A stretch of 64,000 bases of DNA from Sphingobacterium faecium (lineage in GTDB: Bacteria; Bacteroidota; Bacteroidia; Sphingobacteriales; Sphingobacteriaceae). Position numbers and translations under genes: made by a program. Location of the stretch: NCBI RefSeq assembly GCF_003054045.1, contig NZ_QBKH01000010.1, positions 1-64,000 of the forward strand. The letters run 5' to 3'. Below the pieces are notes generated by a model. That model was not told the origin of the DNA. It saw only the letters and a list, made by a program, of their open reading frames with translations, and did no database searches. Within the stretch, counting starts at the first letter, position 1. Each line of letters opens with the position of its first letter. Below, piece by piece: positions 45,620-54,863 of the stretch.

Positions 45620-48004
45620 ATGATTAAATTATTTTTAAAGACTGCATTAAGGCAACTCATTAGACACCGCTATTACTCCATGTTGACAATTGTGGGTTTG
45701 GGATTAGCGATTGCTTGTGGTTTGTTCATTTATATTTATAATAGTTATCAACTTAGCTTCGACCAATTTCATAAACAAAAGGACCAAACCTACATGATCG
45801 TTTATGACTTAAAGCTTGAGCAAGTCGAACATAATAAAGGTGGATCTTTTGCGATGTATGATGCTATTTCGAAAGAAGTTCCTCAGGTGGAAAAAACTGC
45901 CTTATATATCGATAAAAAAGACTTCACTATAGGAATCGCTGATAAACGATTCAAAACAAATGGGAAGGCGGCTTTTGCTTCGTCAGATTACTTTAAGGTT
46001 TTGGATTTCCCCTGGATACTTGGAAATCCTGAAGACTTGGATGCTCCTCATACTGTAGCACTTACTGCATCTACTGCCAAACTTTATTTCGGAGAAGAAA
46101 ATGCTATGGGAAAAACGATCCTGGTTGAAAGTGAGTTTCCGATGAAGGTGATCGGTATTATCGATGACAGTCAAGGTAATTCTGACTTTAGATCTAATAT
46201 TTACTTCTCCCTAAAATCGATTGCTACGCTTTTTAAAATCGATAAAAGTGATGCTTTTTTTCATAACTGGGGCTATACGAATACGAACAACAATATTTTA
46301 TTGACCTTAAGAAATAATGAAGATAAGGTACAAGTTGAAAAAACCATACATGAACTGGTGGCCAAGTATTTTGACAAAAGTGTACTGGAGTATTATTCTT
46401 ATAAACTACTTCCGATTACAGACTTTCATTTTGATCAAGACTATGGCAAGGGTACGCAAAAATCTTTACTGCAGATATTATCGGTGATTGCCATCGGAAT
46501 TAGTATCATGGCGTTTGTGAATTATAGCAATATTCTTTTTGCTCAACAGATGAACCGAAGTGTGGAAATGGGAATGAGAAAGATTTTGGGAAGTTCGAAA
46601 AAACAACTTTTCTTTCAATTCTTACTCGAAACTTCTCTGCTAACTTTTGGAGCTATTATCTTTGGCTTAGTCCTGCTCTTTATTTTTATCAATTGGAGTA
46701 ATGAATATCTTTTTTCAAATGGACCTATAGCGATTCTTTCTCTCCGTTCATTCGTAGGCATTGTCGGACTGATTTGGATATGCACAGCTTTAGTAACAAG
46801 CATTTACCCTTTAATTTTTGTCAACAGGACACCTATTCAAGATGCGTTGAAAAAATTGGCAATGGGCCCATGGAGCTTGACCAGAAAATCTTTTATCGTG
46901 TTGCAAAATGTAATTGCGATGGTGCTCCTGATTGCAACTTTGGTTATCATTCTTCAGGTCAATTATCTAAAAAATACAGATCTGGGATTTAATCGGGAAC
47001 AGGTGCTCCTCTTTCCGTTGAAAAAAGAAATGCTCGCCAACAAAGAAAAATTAAATCATTTTCTTTCTAAAAGAAGTGATGTTGCATCCTTTAGTTTTTG
47101 TGATAACCCACCAGCAAATGATAAAGTTTGGGGCGGAACTTTTCAATTTGACAATCAAGCAGATTGGGAAAAATGGCCAGCACGCTACGCTATAGCAGAC
47201 TCGAGCTACATAAAAACATTCAATATAAAACTGGTCGCAGGTCATAATTTTAATGATGATCCAAAAAATCCGGAATTCCTGATCAATGAAAAAATGGCTC
47301 AGGACCTTGGTTATCCGGATCCTCATCAGATTTTAGGAAAGAGTCTTCATGCAGGAGGCTTAAATGAGGAAAATGTAGGAAAAATTGTTGGTGTCGTTGC
47401 TGACTTCAATACAAATTCTCTAAAAGAAGGTATTTCGCCGACCGTAGTCGGTTATCATGAAGAGCGTATAAAAAATGTTGCGATTAAATTTAATGGAAAA
47501 AACCCTCAGCAATTTATACATGAATTTGAGCAGCAGTGGAAAGATTGGTACCCGAATGAAATTTTTGAATATAGGTTTTACGATGAGCAAATCGCGAACT
47601 TATATGAAAAGGAAATACTTACTGAAAAACTGATCTGGATCGCAGCTGGGGTTTCTGTTGTCATTAGCGCTATAGGCTTTTTAGGGCTATTATCGATTTC
47701 TATACTCCAGAGAACCAAAGAAATTGGCATTAGAAAAGTGCTTGGTTCATCTATTGCCGGAATTATCCAATTACTAACACAGGACTTCCTTAAATGGATG
47801 GTCATATCTGGTATATTAGCTACGCCTATTGCTTTTTACGTGATGAACAGATGGCTTGAAGATTTTCCTTTCCGAATTACACTGACTTGGTGGATATTTG
47901 CTTCAGCGTTGATCTTTGGAATCATGATTACCTTAGTGGTCATCAGCTTTCAATCTTTTAAAGCCGCTAGAGCAAATCCCGTAGATAGTTTACGGGATGA
48001 GTAA
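45620..48004 (+). CDS. FtsX/MacB-like ABC permease P10
   Basis: From ATG 45620 it has 794 residues (MIKLFLKTALRQLIRHRYYS), matching P6 in its start; an in-frame extension back to 45587 abuts the P9 stop and has no family support. The post-span box is SYQLSFDQF. The first coupling box, VEMGMRKILGSS (near 313), lacks the Lys-Glu pair present elsewhere. The second, KEIGIRKVLGSS (near 699), is intact. The central LIFVNRTPIQDALKKL differs from the usual LSSFKPI segment. The end is ANPVDSLRDE. Co-transcription with P7-P11 is likely. Confidence 0.91.
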   Translation: MIKLFLKTALRQLIRHRYYSMLTIVGLGLAIACGLFIYIYNSYQLSFDQFHKQKDQTYMIVYDLKLEQVEHNKGGSFAMYDAISKEVPQVEKTALYIDKKDFTIGIADKRFKTNGKAAFASSDYFKVLDFPWILGNPEDLDAPHTVALTASTAKLYFGEENAMGKTILVESEFPMKVIGIIDDSQGNSDFRSNIYFSLKSIATLFKIDKSDAFFHNWGYTNTNNNILLTLRNNEDKVQVEKTIHELVAKYFDKSVLEYYSYKLLPITDFHFDQDYGKGTQKSLLQILSVIAIGISIMAFVNYSNILFAQQMNRSVEMGMRKILGSSKKQLFFQFLLETSLLTFGAIIFGLVLLFIFINWSNEYLFSNGPIAILSLRSFVGIVGLIWICTALVTSIYPLIFVNRTPIQDALKKLAMGPWSLTRKSFIVLQNVIAMVLLIATLVIILQVNYLKNTDLGFNREQVLLFPLKKEMLANKEKLNHFLSKRSDVASFSFCDNPPANDKVWGGTFQFDNQADWEKWPARYAIADSSYIKTFNIKLVAGHNFNDDPKNPEFLINEKMAQDLGYPDPHQILGKSLHAGGLNEENVGKIVGVVADFNTNSLKEGISPTVVGYHEERIKNVAIKFNGKNPQQFIHEFEQQWKDWYPNEIFEYRFYDEQIANLYEKEILTEKLIWIAAGVSVVISAIGFLGLLSISILQRTKEIGIRKVLGSSIAGIIQLLTQDFLKWMVISGILATPIAFYVMNRWLEDFPFRITLTWWIFASALIFGIMITLVVISFQSFKAARANPVDSLRDE

Positions 48005-48131
48005 AATAAGACTGCAGCATTATTATTTAAGTTGCAGGGTTAGGCTGAAGTTGACTTGTCACCATGATATTTATAAAAATATTAATAAAAGAAATTAATC
48101 AAAAGCATCAGTCTCTGATAAAAATATAACT

Positions 48132-50534
48132 ATGCTAAAAAACAATATAAAAATCGCTTGGCGTAATATTATAAAGCGTAAATACGAAAGTTTAATCAAT
48201 CTTGTGGGTTTGATTTGTAGTATTACTTTTGTCATACTTGTAGGTGCTTATGTCTGGGAAGTACATCAAGTTAACAGCCAACTACGCCATAAAGAACAGC
48301 AGTACCTACTACAAAGTAATTATAAAAAAGAAGGTTTTGGTATACCATTAACAAGTATTGGTGCTTTGCCAAAGGCTTTAAAAGAAGAATATCCTCAATT
48401 GGTGGCAAATTACTATCGAATCGATGGATTGACCTGTATTGTTTCCAATGGTCAGCAGATATTCGAAGAAGGTACAGTTGTTGGAGATCCTACCTTATTG
48501 GACATGTTCGGCTTGCAATTGTTTGAAGGAAATTCAACAACTGCATTAACAAAACCATTCACTGTAGTCATCACCGAAAAAGCCGCTAAAAAATATTTTG
48601 GAAAACTAAATGTTTTAGGTCAAACGTTGGAAATCAAAAACTTCAATGGCGATAAGCAGCCTTTCACGATCACAGGTGTAATTATAGAAAATACACAGAA
48701 TTCCGTAATGCACTTAAATGATGCCATGAAATCCGATATCTTTCTACCTATAGCAAGTGAATCTTATTTTGGAAGGTCTATCGACAACTGGCACAATCCT
48801 TATATCGTTTCTTTTATCGAGCTTCAAAAAGGAATTACTCCTGATCAATTACATGCTCCTATTCAGGATCTCATAAAGCGGAATATGGATGCGGAATTTT
48901 CTTTAAACTATACCCCAGATCTAAAACCTTTAAAAAGCTACTTTTTAGATGACAACAACGGGGCTATCCGTAAAATGATTTCTACCTTACTTTGGATTGC
49001 AGGTTTCGTTTTACTAATGGCTGTCATCAATTTCATCAATATCACGATCAGTCAAAACTTCTCACGCCTTAAAGAGATGGGGGTGCGCAAAGTAATGGGT
49101 TCATCTCGTACACAGATTATAGCTCAATTACTTACTGAATATGTGATTACGCTAATTATTGCTGTTATATTGAGCCTTCCTTTGTATGTATTGTTAACTC
49201 CCGTGTTTGAAGGTATCTTTATGCGTGAACTACCGACATTGACAGCTCTTCCTGCTGCATTTTTTATTTTATTATTTCTATTTGCTTGTATGGTCGGCTT
49301 TTTTGCTGGGATCTATCCTGCAATAAAACTATCAAGCAATGGTATATTGGAGTCTATAAAAAATAAATTCACTCAAAATAACAATAAACAGGTTATTCGT
49401 CGGGTATTGATCTTTATACAATTTGCTGTGGCTATTATTATCTTAATGGCTACTATTATTATATCCAAACAGATCGATTTATTTTTACATGGCAACTCTG
49501 GGTATAATAAGGAATCGGTATTGACGGTACAGGTACCTCGTGATTGGAGTGAAGTAGGATTAAAGAAAATGGAGACTACTCGAAATGAGTTTGAGAGGCT
49601 TCCGCAAATCGAATCGCTAAGCCTTTCTTATGAAATCCCTGGATTCATTGGAGGGAATAACAGTACATTAATAAACAATAAAACAGAAAAAGAAGTCAAT
49701 ACTAAAGTGATCATGTCTGATGACCATTTTGCAAAAACGTATCAAATTCCAATATTAGCTGGAACATTTTTATCTAAAAACACGGCTGATCATCAGACTT
49801 CTTATATTGTGATCAATAGAAAGGCGATGCTTGCGTTGGGATTTAAACAACCTGACGAAGCTGTCGGACAAACGATTGGATTGGATGATGAACATCAATA
49901 TGTCACGATTTCGGGTGTAACTGCAGATTTTATTCCCAACTCTATGCTGGAAGAAACCGCTCCTCTTGTATGGATAGATATAAACAAATCATTGCAGTTT
50001 CGTTATTTTAGTATCCGGTTGAAGGCTGGAAATTTGAGTTCTTCTATGTCAGCATTAGAACAAAAATGGAAAGAGTTACTCCCGGATGCTCCGTTTCAAT
50101 ATCAATTTACGGATGAACGTATTCAGAAATTGTACAAGACAGAACTCCAGTTACAGCGTGCCTCACAAGTCGCTTCCATCGCTGCTCTTTTAATTGTATC
50201 GTTGGGAATAATTGGTTTGATTACATTGTCCATAAATTTGCGTAATAAAGAAGTAGGTGTACGCAAAGTTCTGGGAGCTTCACTATCACATTTAATTTTA
50301 CTTTTCTCAAAAGAATTTTACATGATTTTTGTTTTGGCTTTATTAGTGACGATACCTATTAGTTATATACTTATGCATATCTGGTTACAAAATTATAGCA
50401 GCCGAATCGAGATTGACTTACTCACGTATTTGCTTCCACTGGGTTTTTTAACTTTATTATTGGGCACATTGATCATAGGTATTATATATCGTGCTACACG
50501 ATTTAATCCGATTGAAAAATTGAGGGATGAATAA
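48132..50534 (+). CDS. FtsX/MacB-like ABC permease P11
   Basis: 800 residues and one of the most divergent copies. The start MLKNNIKIAWRNIIKRKYES is typical, but the post-span segment is WEVHQVNSQLRHKEQ, with the SYDxF box entirely missing. Coupling boxes are KEMGVRKVMGSS (near 313) and KEVGVRKVLGAS (near 705). The C-terminus, FNPIEKLRDE, is also atypical. It follows P10 after 127 bp without an operator pair; I see no clear promoter there. It is the last permease before the two HTH genes, and a hairpin at 50560-50590 may end the P7-P11 transcript. Confidence 0.9.
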   Translation: MLKNNIKIAWRNIIKRKYESLINLVGLICSITFVILVGAYVWEVHQVNSQLRHKEQQYLLQSNYKKEGFGIPLTSIGALPKALKEEYPQLVANYYRIDGLTCIVSNGQQIFEEGTVVGDPTLLDMFGLQLFEGNSTTALTKPFTVVITEKAAKKYFGKLNVLGQTLEIKNFNGDKQPFTITGVIIENTQNSVMHLNDAMKSDIFLPIASESYFGRSIDNWHNPYIVSFIELQKGITPDQLHAPIQDLIKRNMDAEFSLNYTPDLKPLKSYFLDDNNGAIRKMISTLLWIAGFVLLMAVINFINITISQNFSRLKEMGVRKVMGSSRTQIIAQLLTEYVITLIIAVILSLPLYVLLTPVFEGIFMRELPTLTALPAAFFILLFLFACMVGFFAGIYPAIKLSSNGILESIKNKFTQNNNKQVIRRVLIFIQFAVAIIILMATIIISKQIDLFLHGNSGYNKESVLTVQVPRDWSEVGLKKMETTRNEFERLPQIESLSLSYEIPGFIGGNNSTLINNKTEKEVNTKVIMSDDHFAKTYQIPILAGTFLSKNTADHQTSYIVINRKAMLALGFKQPDEAVGQTIGLDDEHQYVTISGVTADFIPNSMLEETAPLVWIDINKSLQFRYFSIRLKAGNLSSSMSALEQKWKELLPDAPFQYQFTDERIQKLYKTELQLQRASQVASIAALLIVSLGIIGLITLSINLRNKEVGVRKVLGASLSHLILLFSKEFYMIFVLALLVTIPISYILMHIWLQNYSSRIEIDLLTYLLPLGFLTLLLGTLIIGIIYRATRFNPIEKLRDE

Positions 50535-50559
50535 AAAAGCCGTAGGATGCTAACTAAAA

Positions 50560-50590
50560 TATACACCGATCAATTAACAGTCGGTGTATA
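50560..50590. terminator. Possible terminator after P11
   Basis: TATACACCGA (50560-50569) and TCGGTGTATA (50581-50590) form a perfect 10-bp stem with an 11-nt loop. No T-run follows. It stands between P11 and the convergent 222-residue gene, so it could act on either strand. Confidence 0.5.
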
Positions 50591-50679
50591 AATGTTGTGC
50601 TTGTAAGGCTTAAGATTTTGAGATGACTTCGAGCCTGAATTTAAAAACAGTGCTCAATTCTCTATCTTTTCGTGAACTG

Positions 50680-51348
50680 TTATACCTGTAAATAAGCAAA
50701 GCCAGAAAAGTTCTTTTTACTTGAAATCCTTTGTTCCAAATGATATTCTTCCTTCTTATCTACATAATTTTGTAAAACAACTTTCAGATTTTTAGGAGCT
50801 ATAGAGCTATCAATTGCATCTTGACATTTATATAATATTTCATACGCGAGTCTTTCTTGTGTAAAATATCCTTTCTCAAATAGCTTATCCATTAAATTCT
50901 TTAATTGTTCTATTTCATTAGCGGTTGAATTGCTAAAGCTATCAATATCATGTCTGGAGTCCATTAACAAAAAAATGGTTTTAAAAGCTTCTTTGTTTTC
51001 ATCCAGCTGTTTGAGCTCATAAATCACACGATCACTACAAATAGTTTTAAACATCTTATAATTAAACTTTTGATGATCAACATCAACAGAATTAGGATAA
51101 ACTACGCCAGCATTATAATCTAACACCTGTGTAAACACGAAGAGATCATGGGCATAGATACTCTTTATCTTGAAACTTTCTATTTTTTCAATAAAGTCAT
51201 CTTCTTTTCCCATTAAAAATGAAACTTCTTCTGTAGATAGATTTTTTGCTGTCCGGAGTAGCATCATGCGGTATAAAATGATGATTTCAATTTCACTACA
51301 CCGAATTTTGTACTCTTGAGTTGTTGGGGGAGATTGCTTCTTTTTCAT
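50680..51348 (-). CDS. Uncharacterised protein with HTH-like N-terminus
   Basis: 222 residues, not recognised as a named family. After a lysine-rich start (MKKKQSPPTTQEYKIRCSE), residues about 22-75 (IILYRMMLLRTAKNLSTEEVSFLMG, then KIKSIYAHDLFVFTQVL) resemble an XRE-type HTH fold, which suggests a DNA-binding regulator. The remainder is Glu/Lys-rich and probably helical, with no visible catalytic motif or membrane span. It is divergent from the small XRE gene at 51478, with 129 bp between them, and both interrupt the permease array. A role in controlling the locus is possible but unproven. Confidence 0.5.
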   Translation of the reverse strand: MKKKQSPPTTQEYKIRCSEIEIIILYRMMLLRTAKNLSTEEVSFLMGKEDDFIEKIESFKIKSIYAHDLFVFTQVLDYNAGVVYPNSVDVDHQKFNYKMFKTICSDRVIYELKQLDENKEAFKTIFLLMDSRHDIDSFSNSTANEIEQLKNLMDKLFEKGYFTQERLAYEILYKCQDAIDSSIAPKNLKVVLQNYVDKKEEYHLEQRISSKKNFSGFAYLQV

Positions 51349-51360
51349 AATTACAATTTA

Positions 51361-51375
51361 TATAGATATTCTATA
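51361..51375. promoter_or_regulatory. Palindrome in the divergent HTH-gene spacer
   Basis: TATAGA-TAT-TCTATA is a perfect 6-bp-arm palindrome 12 bp before the start codon of the leftward gene. It could be an operator for one of the two flanking HTH proteins. It is AT-rich, so chance is a real possibility. Confidence 0.3.
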
Positions 51376-51477
51376 CAAAAGAAAGGAATAACTAGCAATA
51401 TTCAAAATGTTTGTATATATAATAACAACATTTAATATATTTAGCTATACACATGAATAGAAAAATAAATATACTGT

Positions 51478-51699
51478 ATGACAAAACTTGGAGAAATTCT
51501 AGCAAAAAAATCTGTCAATAAATCAATGGTATCGCGCAAGACAGGATTAAGTAAAGCACGAATCAACGAACTCACCATGAATGATACGGCAAAATTAAGA
51601 TTAGATGAAATGTATCTCATTGCGCTAGCAATTGATAGTGATCCGAATGAAATGATGCTTAGATTATGTGAAGATCTACGTTTAAAAGATACAATTTAA
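51478..51699 (+). CDS. Small XRE-type HTH regulator
   Basis: 73 residues, nearly all one HTH domain: NKSMVSRKTGLSKARINELT (about 14-33) forms the helix-turn-helix, followed by KLRLDEMYLIALAIDSDPNEML, typical of the last helices of Cro/C1-type domains. No effector domain. It is divergent from the 222-residue gene and upstream of P12, whose own operator block begins 88 bp after the stop. It may regulate the pair or the surrounding permease genes; the sequence does not decide. Confidence 0.7.
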   Translation: MTKLGEILAKKSVNKSMVSRKTGLSKARINELTMNDTAKLRLDEMYLIALAIDSDPNEMMLRLCEDLRLKDTI

Positions 51700-51786
51700 C
51701 CGTATCGAAGCGATGGCCAGTACCTAAAGACAGATTTAAGTCCTACATGATTTTTGAGCTTAAATCATATAGCGGACTAAAACATT

Positions 51787-51823
51787 TGTACGATATTGAA
51801 CGTAAACTGTTCGTTATCGTACA
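51787..51823. promoter_or_regulatory. Operator pair upstream of P12
   Basis: Sites TGTACGATATTGAACG (51787-51802) and TGTTCGTTATCGTACA (51808-51823), centres 21 bp apart. Outer ends TTGTACGAT and ATCGTACAA are inverted copies, as at P4 and P13. Confidence 0.82.
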
Positions 51824-51875
51824 AGATTTAGCAGTTAAAAAAACATAAAAACTTAATATACAAATATTTGCACAT

Positions 51876-51891
51876 TTGGCAATGCAATTGT
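51876..51891 (+). promoter_or_regulatory. Sigma54-like promoter of P12
   Basis: TGGCAATGCAATTGTT: TGGC-N7-TTG, 52 bp after the operator block. An inverted repeat (arms TCATGATAATA and TATTATCATGA, about 51893-51922) follows close to the expected start site. Confidence 0.78.
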
Positions 51892-51954
51892 TTTCATGAT
51901 AATAGACTCCTTATTATCATGATATAATGGGCTACCTAGAAAAATACAATTGTT

Positions 51955-54396
51955 ATGTTCAGAAATAATCTTAAAATCGCTTGGCGGAATATCACAAAGA
52001 ATAAACTCTATTCCATCATCAAAATTGGTGGATTTGCGTTTAGCGTATCGATCTGTATTCTCATTGTTTTATATATTAAACATGAAACGAGCTATAACAA
52101 ATTTTATCCAAATGTAGATCGGATCTATCGCATTGTATCACAAATTCCAAATGGGGACGATGTGATGAGGGGATTATCTTTGACAGCTCCTTCTGCTCAA
52201 GCCATAAAAGATGAAGTTCCAGCAGTAGAACAAACTGGTCGTATATTGCCTAATCCACTTTTTGGCGCGGGCGGGAATCAATTGACCCTAGGTTCTAAAC
52301 CTGACAATTATTATGACGATGGATTTGTTTATATTGACCAGTCCATTTTAGAGATGTTTCCTTCACCAATTATCTATGGACAACTGGTGCATGCCTTGGA
52401 TAATCCCAATACCATTGTCATTACAAAAAGTAAAGCGGCCAAATATTTCAAGGATAATCCAGTTGGTCAACAAATATACCTCAACAATGATAAATCGAAA
52501 CCCTACACGATAACGGCTATCATTGATGATATTCCAAGGAATTCAACGCTGTATGGCTATACATTTTTTATGTCTTTAGCCGGTGAGCCTTTTTATCCTG
52601 GCGAACAAAATAATTGGATGGCCACAAACTATACGGTGTATGTGAAACTGAAAAAAAATAGCGATCCAGTACATACGCAAGATATCATTCAAAAGGTGTA
52701 CATAGAAGGCCATCTCATACCAGAAACATTGAAAGCAGGTGGTACAATTAAACCTTTCATTTATCAGTTAAAAATGACTTTACAGCATGCATCTGATATC
52801 CATCTGTATTCTTCAGGTATTCGTGACGATAAAGTGTCTACGCTCAATCGAGGAGACATTAAAATGATATGGGCATTTGCATCTATTGCTGGTTTTATCT
52901 TACTGATCGCTTGCATCAATTTTGTCAACCTTTCCACTGCAAATGCGGCGACTAGGGCGAAAGAAATTGGAATTCGTAAAACCATAGGTTCTGACCGAAA
53001 ATCCCTCATTCGCCAGTTTATGGTAGAAGCACTATGCTATAGCTTAATCTCCTTGATCATAGGACTTTTATTAGCTTGGATATTATTACCTTTATTTAAC
53101 AACCTTGCGAACAAAAGTTTGGAGATTCCACTATTAAGCTGGTATTTTATACCAACACTGATCATTGCTTTCATATTTATTGGAAGCTTGGCGGGTATTT
53201 ATCCTGCTCTTTATCTATCTGGCTTCAAACCCATTTCAGCATTAAAAAACAAACAGCAATCGAGTCCAAGAAGTTCTATGTTACGCAATGGTCTTGTCAC
53301 TTTTCAGTTTGCGACCTCTATTATTCTTATCGTGAGTGCACTTGTTGCCAATCAACAGGTCAATTTTATTTTGAATAAAGATCTAGGATTCAGCAAAGAT
53401 CAGGTCATCGTATTACGAGGAATCAGCACGTTATCCCAGGATTTGGGAAGTTTAAAAAATGAACTAAAATCTCTTCCTTCCGTTGCTGATGTTTCTATAG
53501 GAGATTACTCGCCTGTACCTATCGATGGTGTGAAACGAAATGGGAACTCCTTTTCACTTGATGATAAAAAAGATGTACAACTTCCTAGAGGTGCACAATT
53601 CTGGCTTGTTGACGATAGTTATTTATCCACATTTGAATTGCGGTTGTCTGAAGGACGCAATTTCAATCCCACATTAGCTTCTGATAGTTCTGCGACTATT
53701 GTGAACAAAACACTTGTGAAACAATTGGGAATTGCTCATCCTATTGGAACAAAAATCAATAATGGTCAGGTTTTGACGATCATAGGTGTAGTGGACGACT
53801 TTATATTTGAATCATTAAAGGAGGAATCTGGACCAGTCGCTTTAGCTCTTGGAAATAGCCCTTCTTTGTTATCCATAAAAGTTAAAGCTGGCCACATGGA
53901 TCAATCTCTTGCTCAGATCACCAAAGTATGGGATAAATTTTCTCCCAATCAAAAAATCAATTATAGTTTTTTAGATGAAGGTTTTGAAAGTTTATATCAG
54001 GATGTTGAACGGACAAAAAATATTTTCACCAGCTTTGCCTTTATTGCTATTTTCATAGCATCACTCGGGTTATTTGGACTCGCTACTTATATCACTCAAC
54101 AGCGTACAAAAGAGATCGGAATCCGCAAAGTGCTCGGAGCAAGTAGTATAAGTCTTTTGAAACTGCTTTCCAGCAACTTCATAAAATTAGTATTTATTGC
54201 TATCGTAATTGCAGTTCCTATTTCTTGGTGGTCTATGAATACTTGGTTACAAGACTTTAACTATCGAATAGAGATCAATTGGTTATATTTTATATTAGCG
54301 GGTTTGTCAGCTATTCTTATTGCTATCGGTACCATCAGCTTCCAGACTTTAAAGGTTATTCGTACCAATCCTGTAGATAGCCTGCGTGATGAATAA
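51955..54396 (+). CDS. FtsX/MacB-like ABC permease P12
   Basis: 813 residues. It is clearly a recent sister of P13: 46 of the first 60 residues are identical by my count. The start is MFRNNLKIAWRNITKNKLYS; the post-span box is KHETSYNKF, Asn replacing Asp. Coupling boxes are KEIGIRKTIGSD (near 335) and KEIGIRKVLGAS (near 718), about 20 residues later than in most copies because the first periplasmic domain is longer. The end is TNPVDSLRDE. It has its own operator and promoter, and a strong terminator follows, so it appears to be a one-gene unit. Confidence 0.92.
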   Translation: MFRNNLKIAWRNITKNKLYSIIKIGGFAFSVSICILIVLYIKHETSYNKFYPNVDRIYRIVSQIPNGDDVMRGLSLTAPSAQAIKDEVPAVEQTGRILPNPLFGAGGNQLTLGSKPDNYYDDGFVYIDQSILEMFPSPIIYGQLVHALDNPNTIVITKSKAAKYFKDNPVGQQIYLNNDKSKPYTITAIIDDIPRNSTLYGYTFFMSLAGEPFYPGEQNNWMATNYTVYVKLKKNSDPVHTQDIIQKVYIEGHLIPETLKAGGTIKPFIYQLKMTLQHASDIHLYSSGIRDDKVSTLNRGDIKMIWAFASIAGFILLIACINFVNLSTANAATRAKEIGIRKTIGSDRKSLIRQFMVEALCYSLISLIIGLLLAWILLPLFNNLANKSLEIPLLSWYFIPTLIIAFIFIGSLAGIYPALYLSGFKPISALKNKQQSSPRSSMLRNGLVTFQFATSIILIVSALVANQQVNFILNKDLGFSKDQVIVLRGISTLSQDLGSLKNELKSLPSVADVSIGDYSPVPIDGVKRNGNSFSLDDKKDVQLPRGAQFWLVDDSYLSTFELRLSEGRNFNPTLASDSSATIVNKTLVKQLGIAHPIGTKINNGQVLTIIGVVDDFIFESLKEESGPVALALGNSPSLLSIKVKAGHMDQSLAQITKVWDKFSPNQKINYSFLDEGFESLYQDVERTKNIFTSFAFIAIFIASLGLFGLATYITQQRTKEIGIRKVLGASSISLLKLLSSNFIKLVFIAIVIAVPISWWSMNTWLQDFNYRIEINWLYFILAGLSAILIAIGTISFQTLKVIRTNPVDSLRDE

Positions 54397-54695
54397 GGGT
54401 GTCTAAAATAAAAAAGAGTTTAATGTTTGTTTCAAATCTCTTGTAAAAAGAGACTAATATGTTTATGTTATGCCGGCTATTCAATCATGAATAGTCGGCA
54501 TTTTTTATAAGACAGTGATCGGTATTAGAATGTAAAATTGAGACCAATTGCGATTGGCTTCTATCATATTCATGACCATAATGGATGGATAATAAGCAAA
54601 GTGATATACTATTAAATGGATTGACGTGAACTTTAAGGAGTAGGAAAGCTCTATTCATTTAGTCTATGGTAGACCATATGCTGACTTTAAACAGT
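54397..54695. other. Spacer between P12 and the P13 operator
   Basis: About 300 bp without a gene. It contains the P12 terminator (54470-54506) and, near 54660-54680, a small inverted repeat (TATGGT-AG-ACCATA). Otherwise I see nothing that I can interpret. Confidence 0.5.
54470..54506 (+). terminator. Strong intrinsic terminator after P12
   Basis: ATGCCGGCTATTCA (54470-54483) pairs with TGAATAGTCGGCAT (54488-54501) with a single G-T, 4-nt loop ATCA, and is followed by a run of T to 54506. It is the clearest terminator inside the array and separates P12 from P13. Confidence 0.9.
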
Positions 54696-54732
54696 TGTAC
54701 GATACTGAACGAAAACTGTTCGCAATCGTACA
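54696..54732. promoter_or_regulatory. Operator pair upstream of P13
   Basis: Sites TGTACGATACTGAACG (54696-54711) and TGTTCGCAATCGTACA (54717-54732), centres 21 bp apart. Nearly the same as the P12 block, consistent with duplication of promoter and gene together. Confidence 0.82.
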
Positions 54733-54786
54733 ACACCAATTGCTAATAAAACACATAACTGTTTGACAAATAACCATATAACACTT

Positions 54787-54802
54787 TGGCAACACGATTG
54801 TC
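54787..54802 (+). promoter_or_regulatory. Sigma54-like promoter of P13
   Basis: TGGCAACACGATTGTC: TGGC-N7-TTG spacing, 54 bp after the operator block and about 60 bp before the P13 start codon. Confidence 0.78.
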
Positions 54803-54863
54803 TTCATAGGCATGAGGCATTATTATCTTGATATGATGCTCTTAATAAATAAATGTTATTGTT

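Noticed and set aside
50535..51954. HTH pair as a mobile element or toxin-antitoxin module
   Set aside because: No transposase, terminal repeats or target duplication seen, and neither protein resembles a known toxin.
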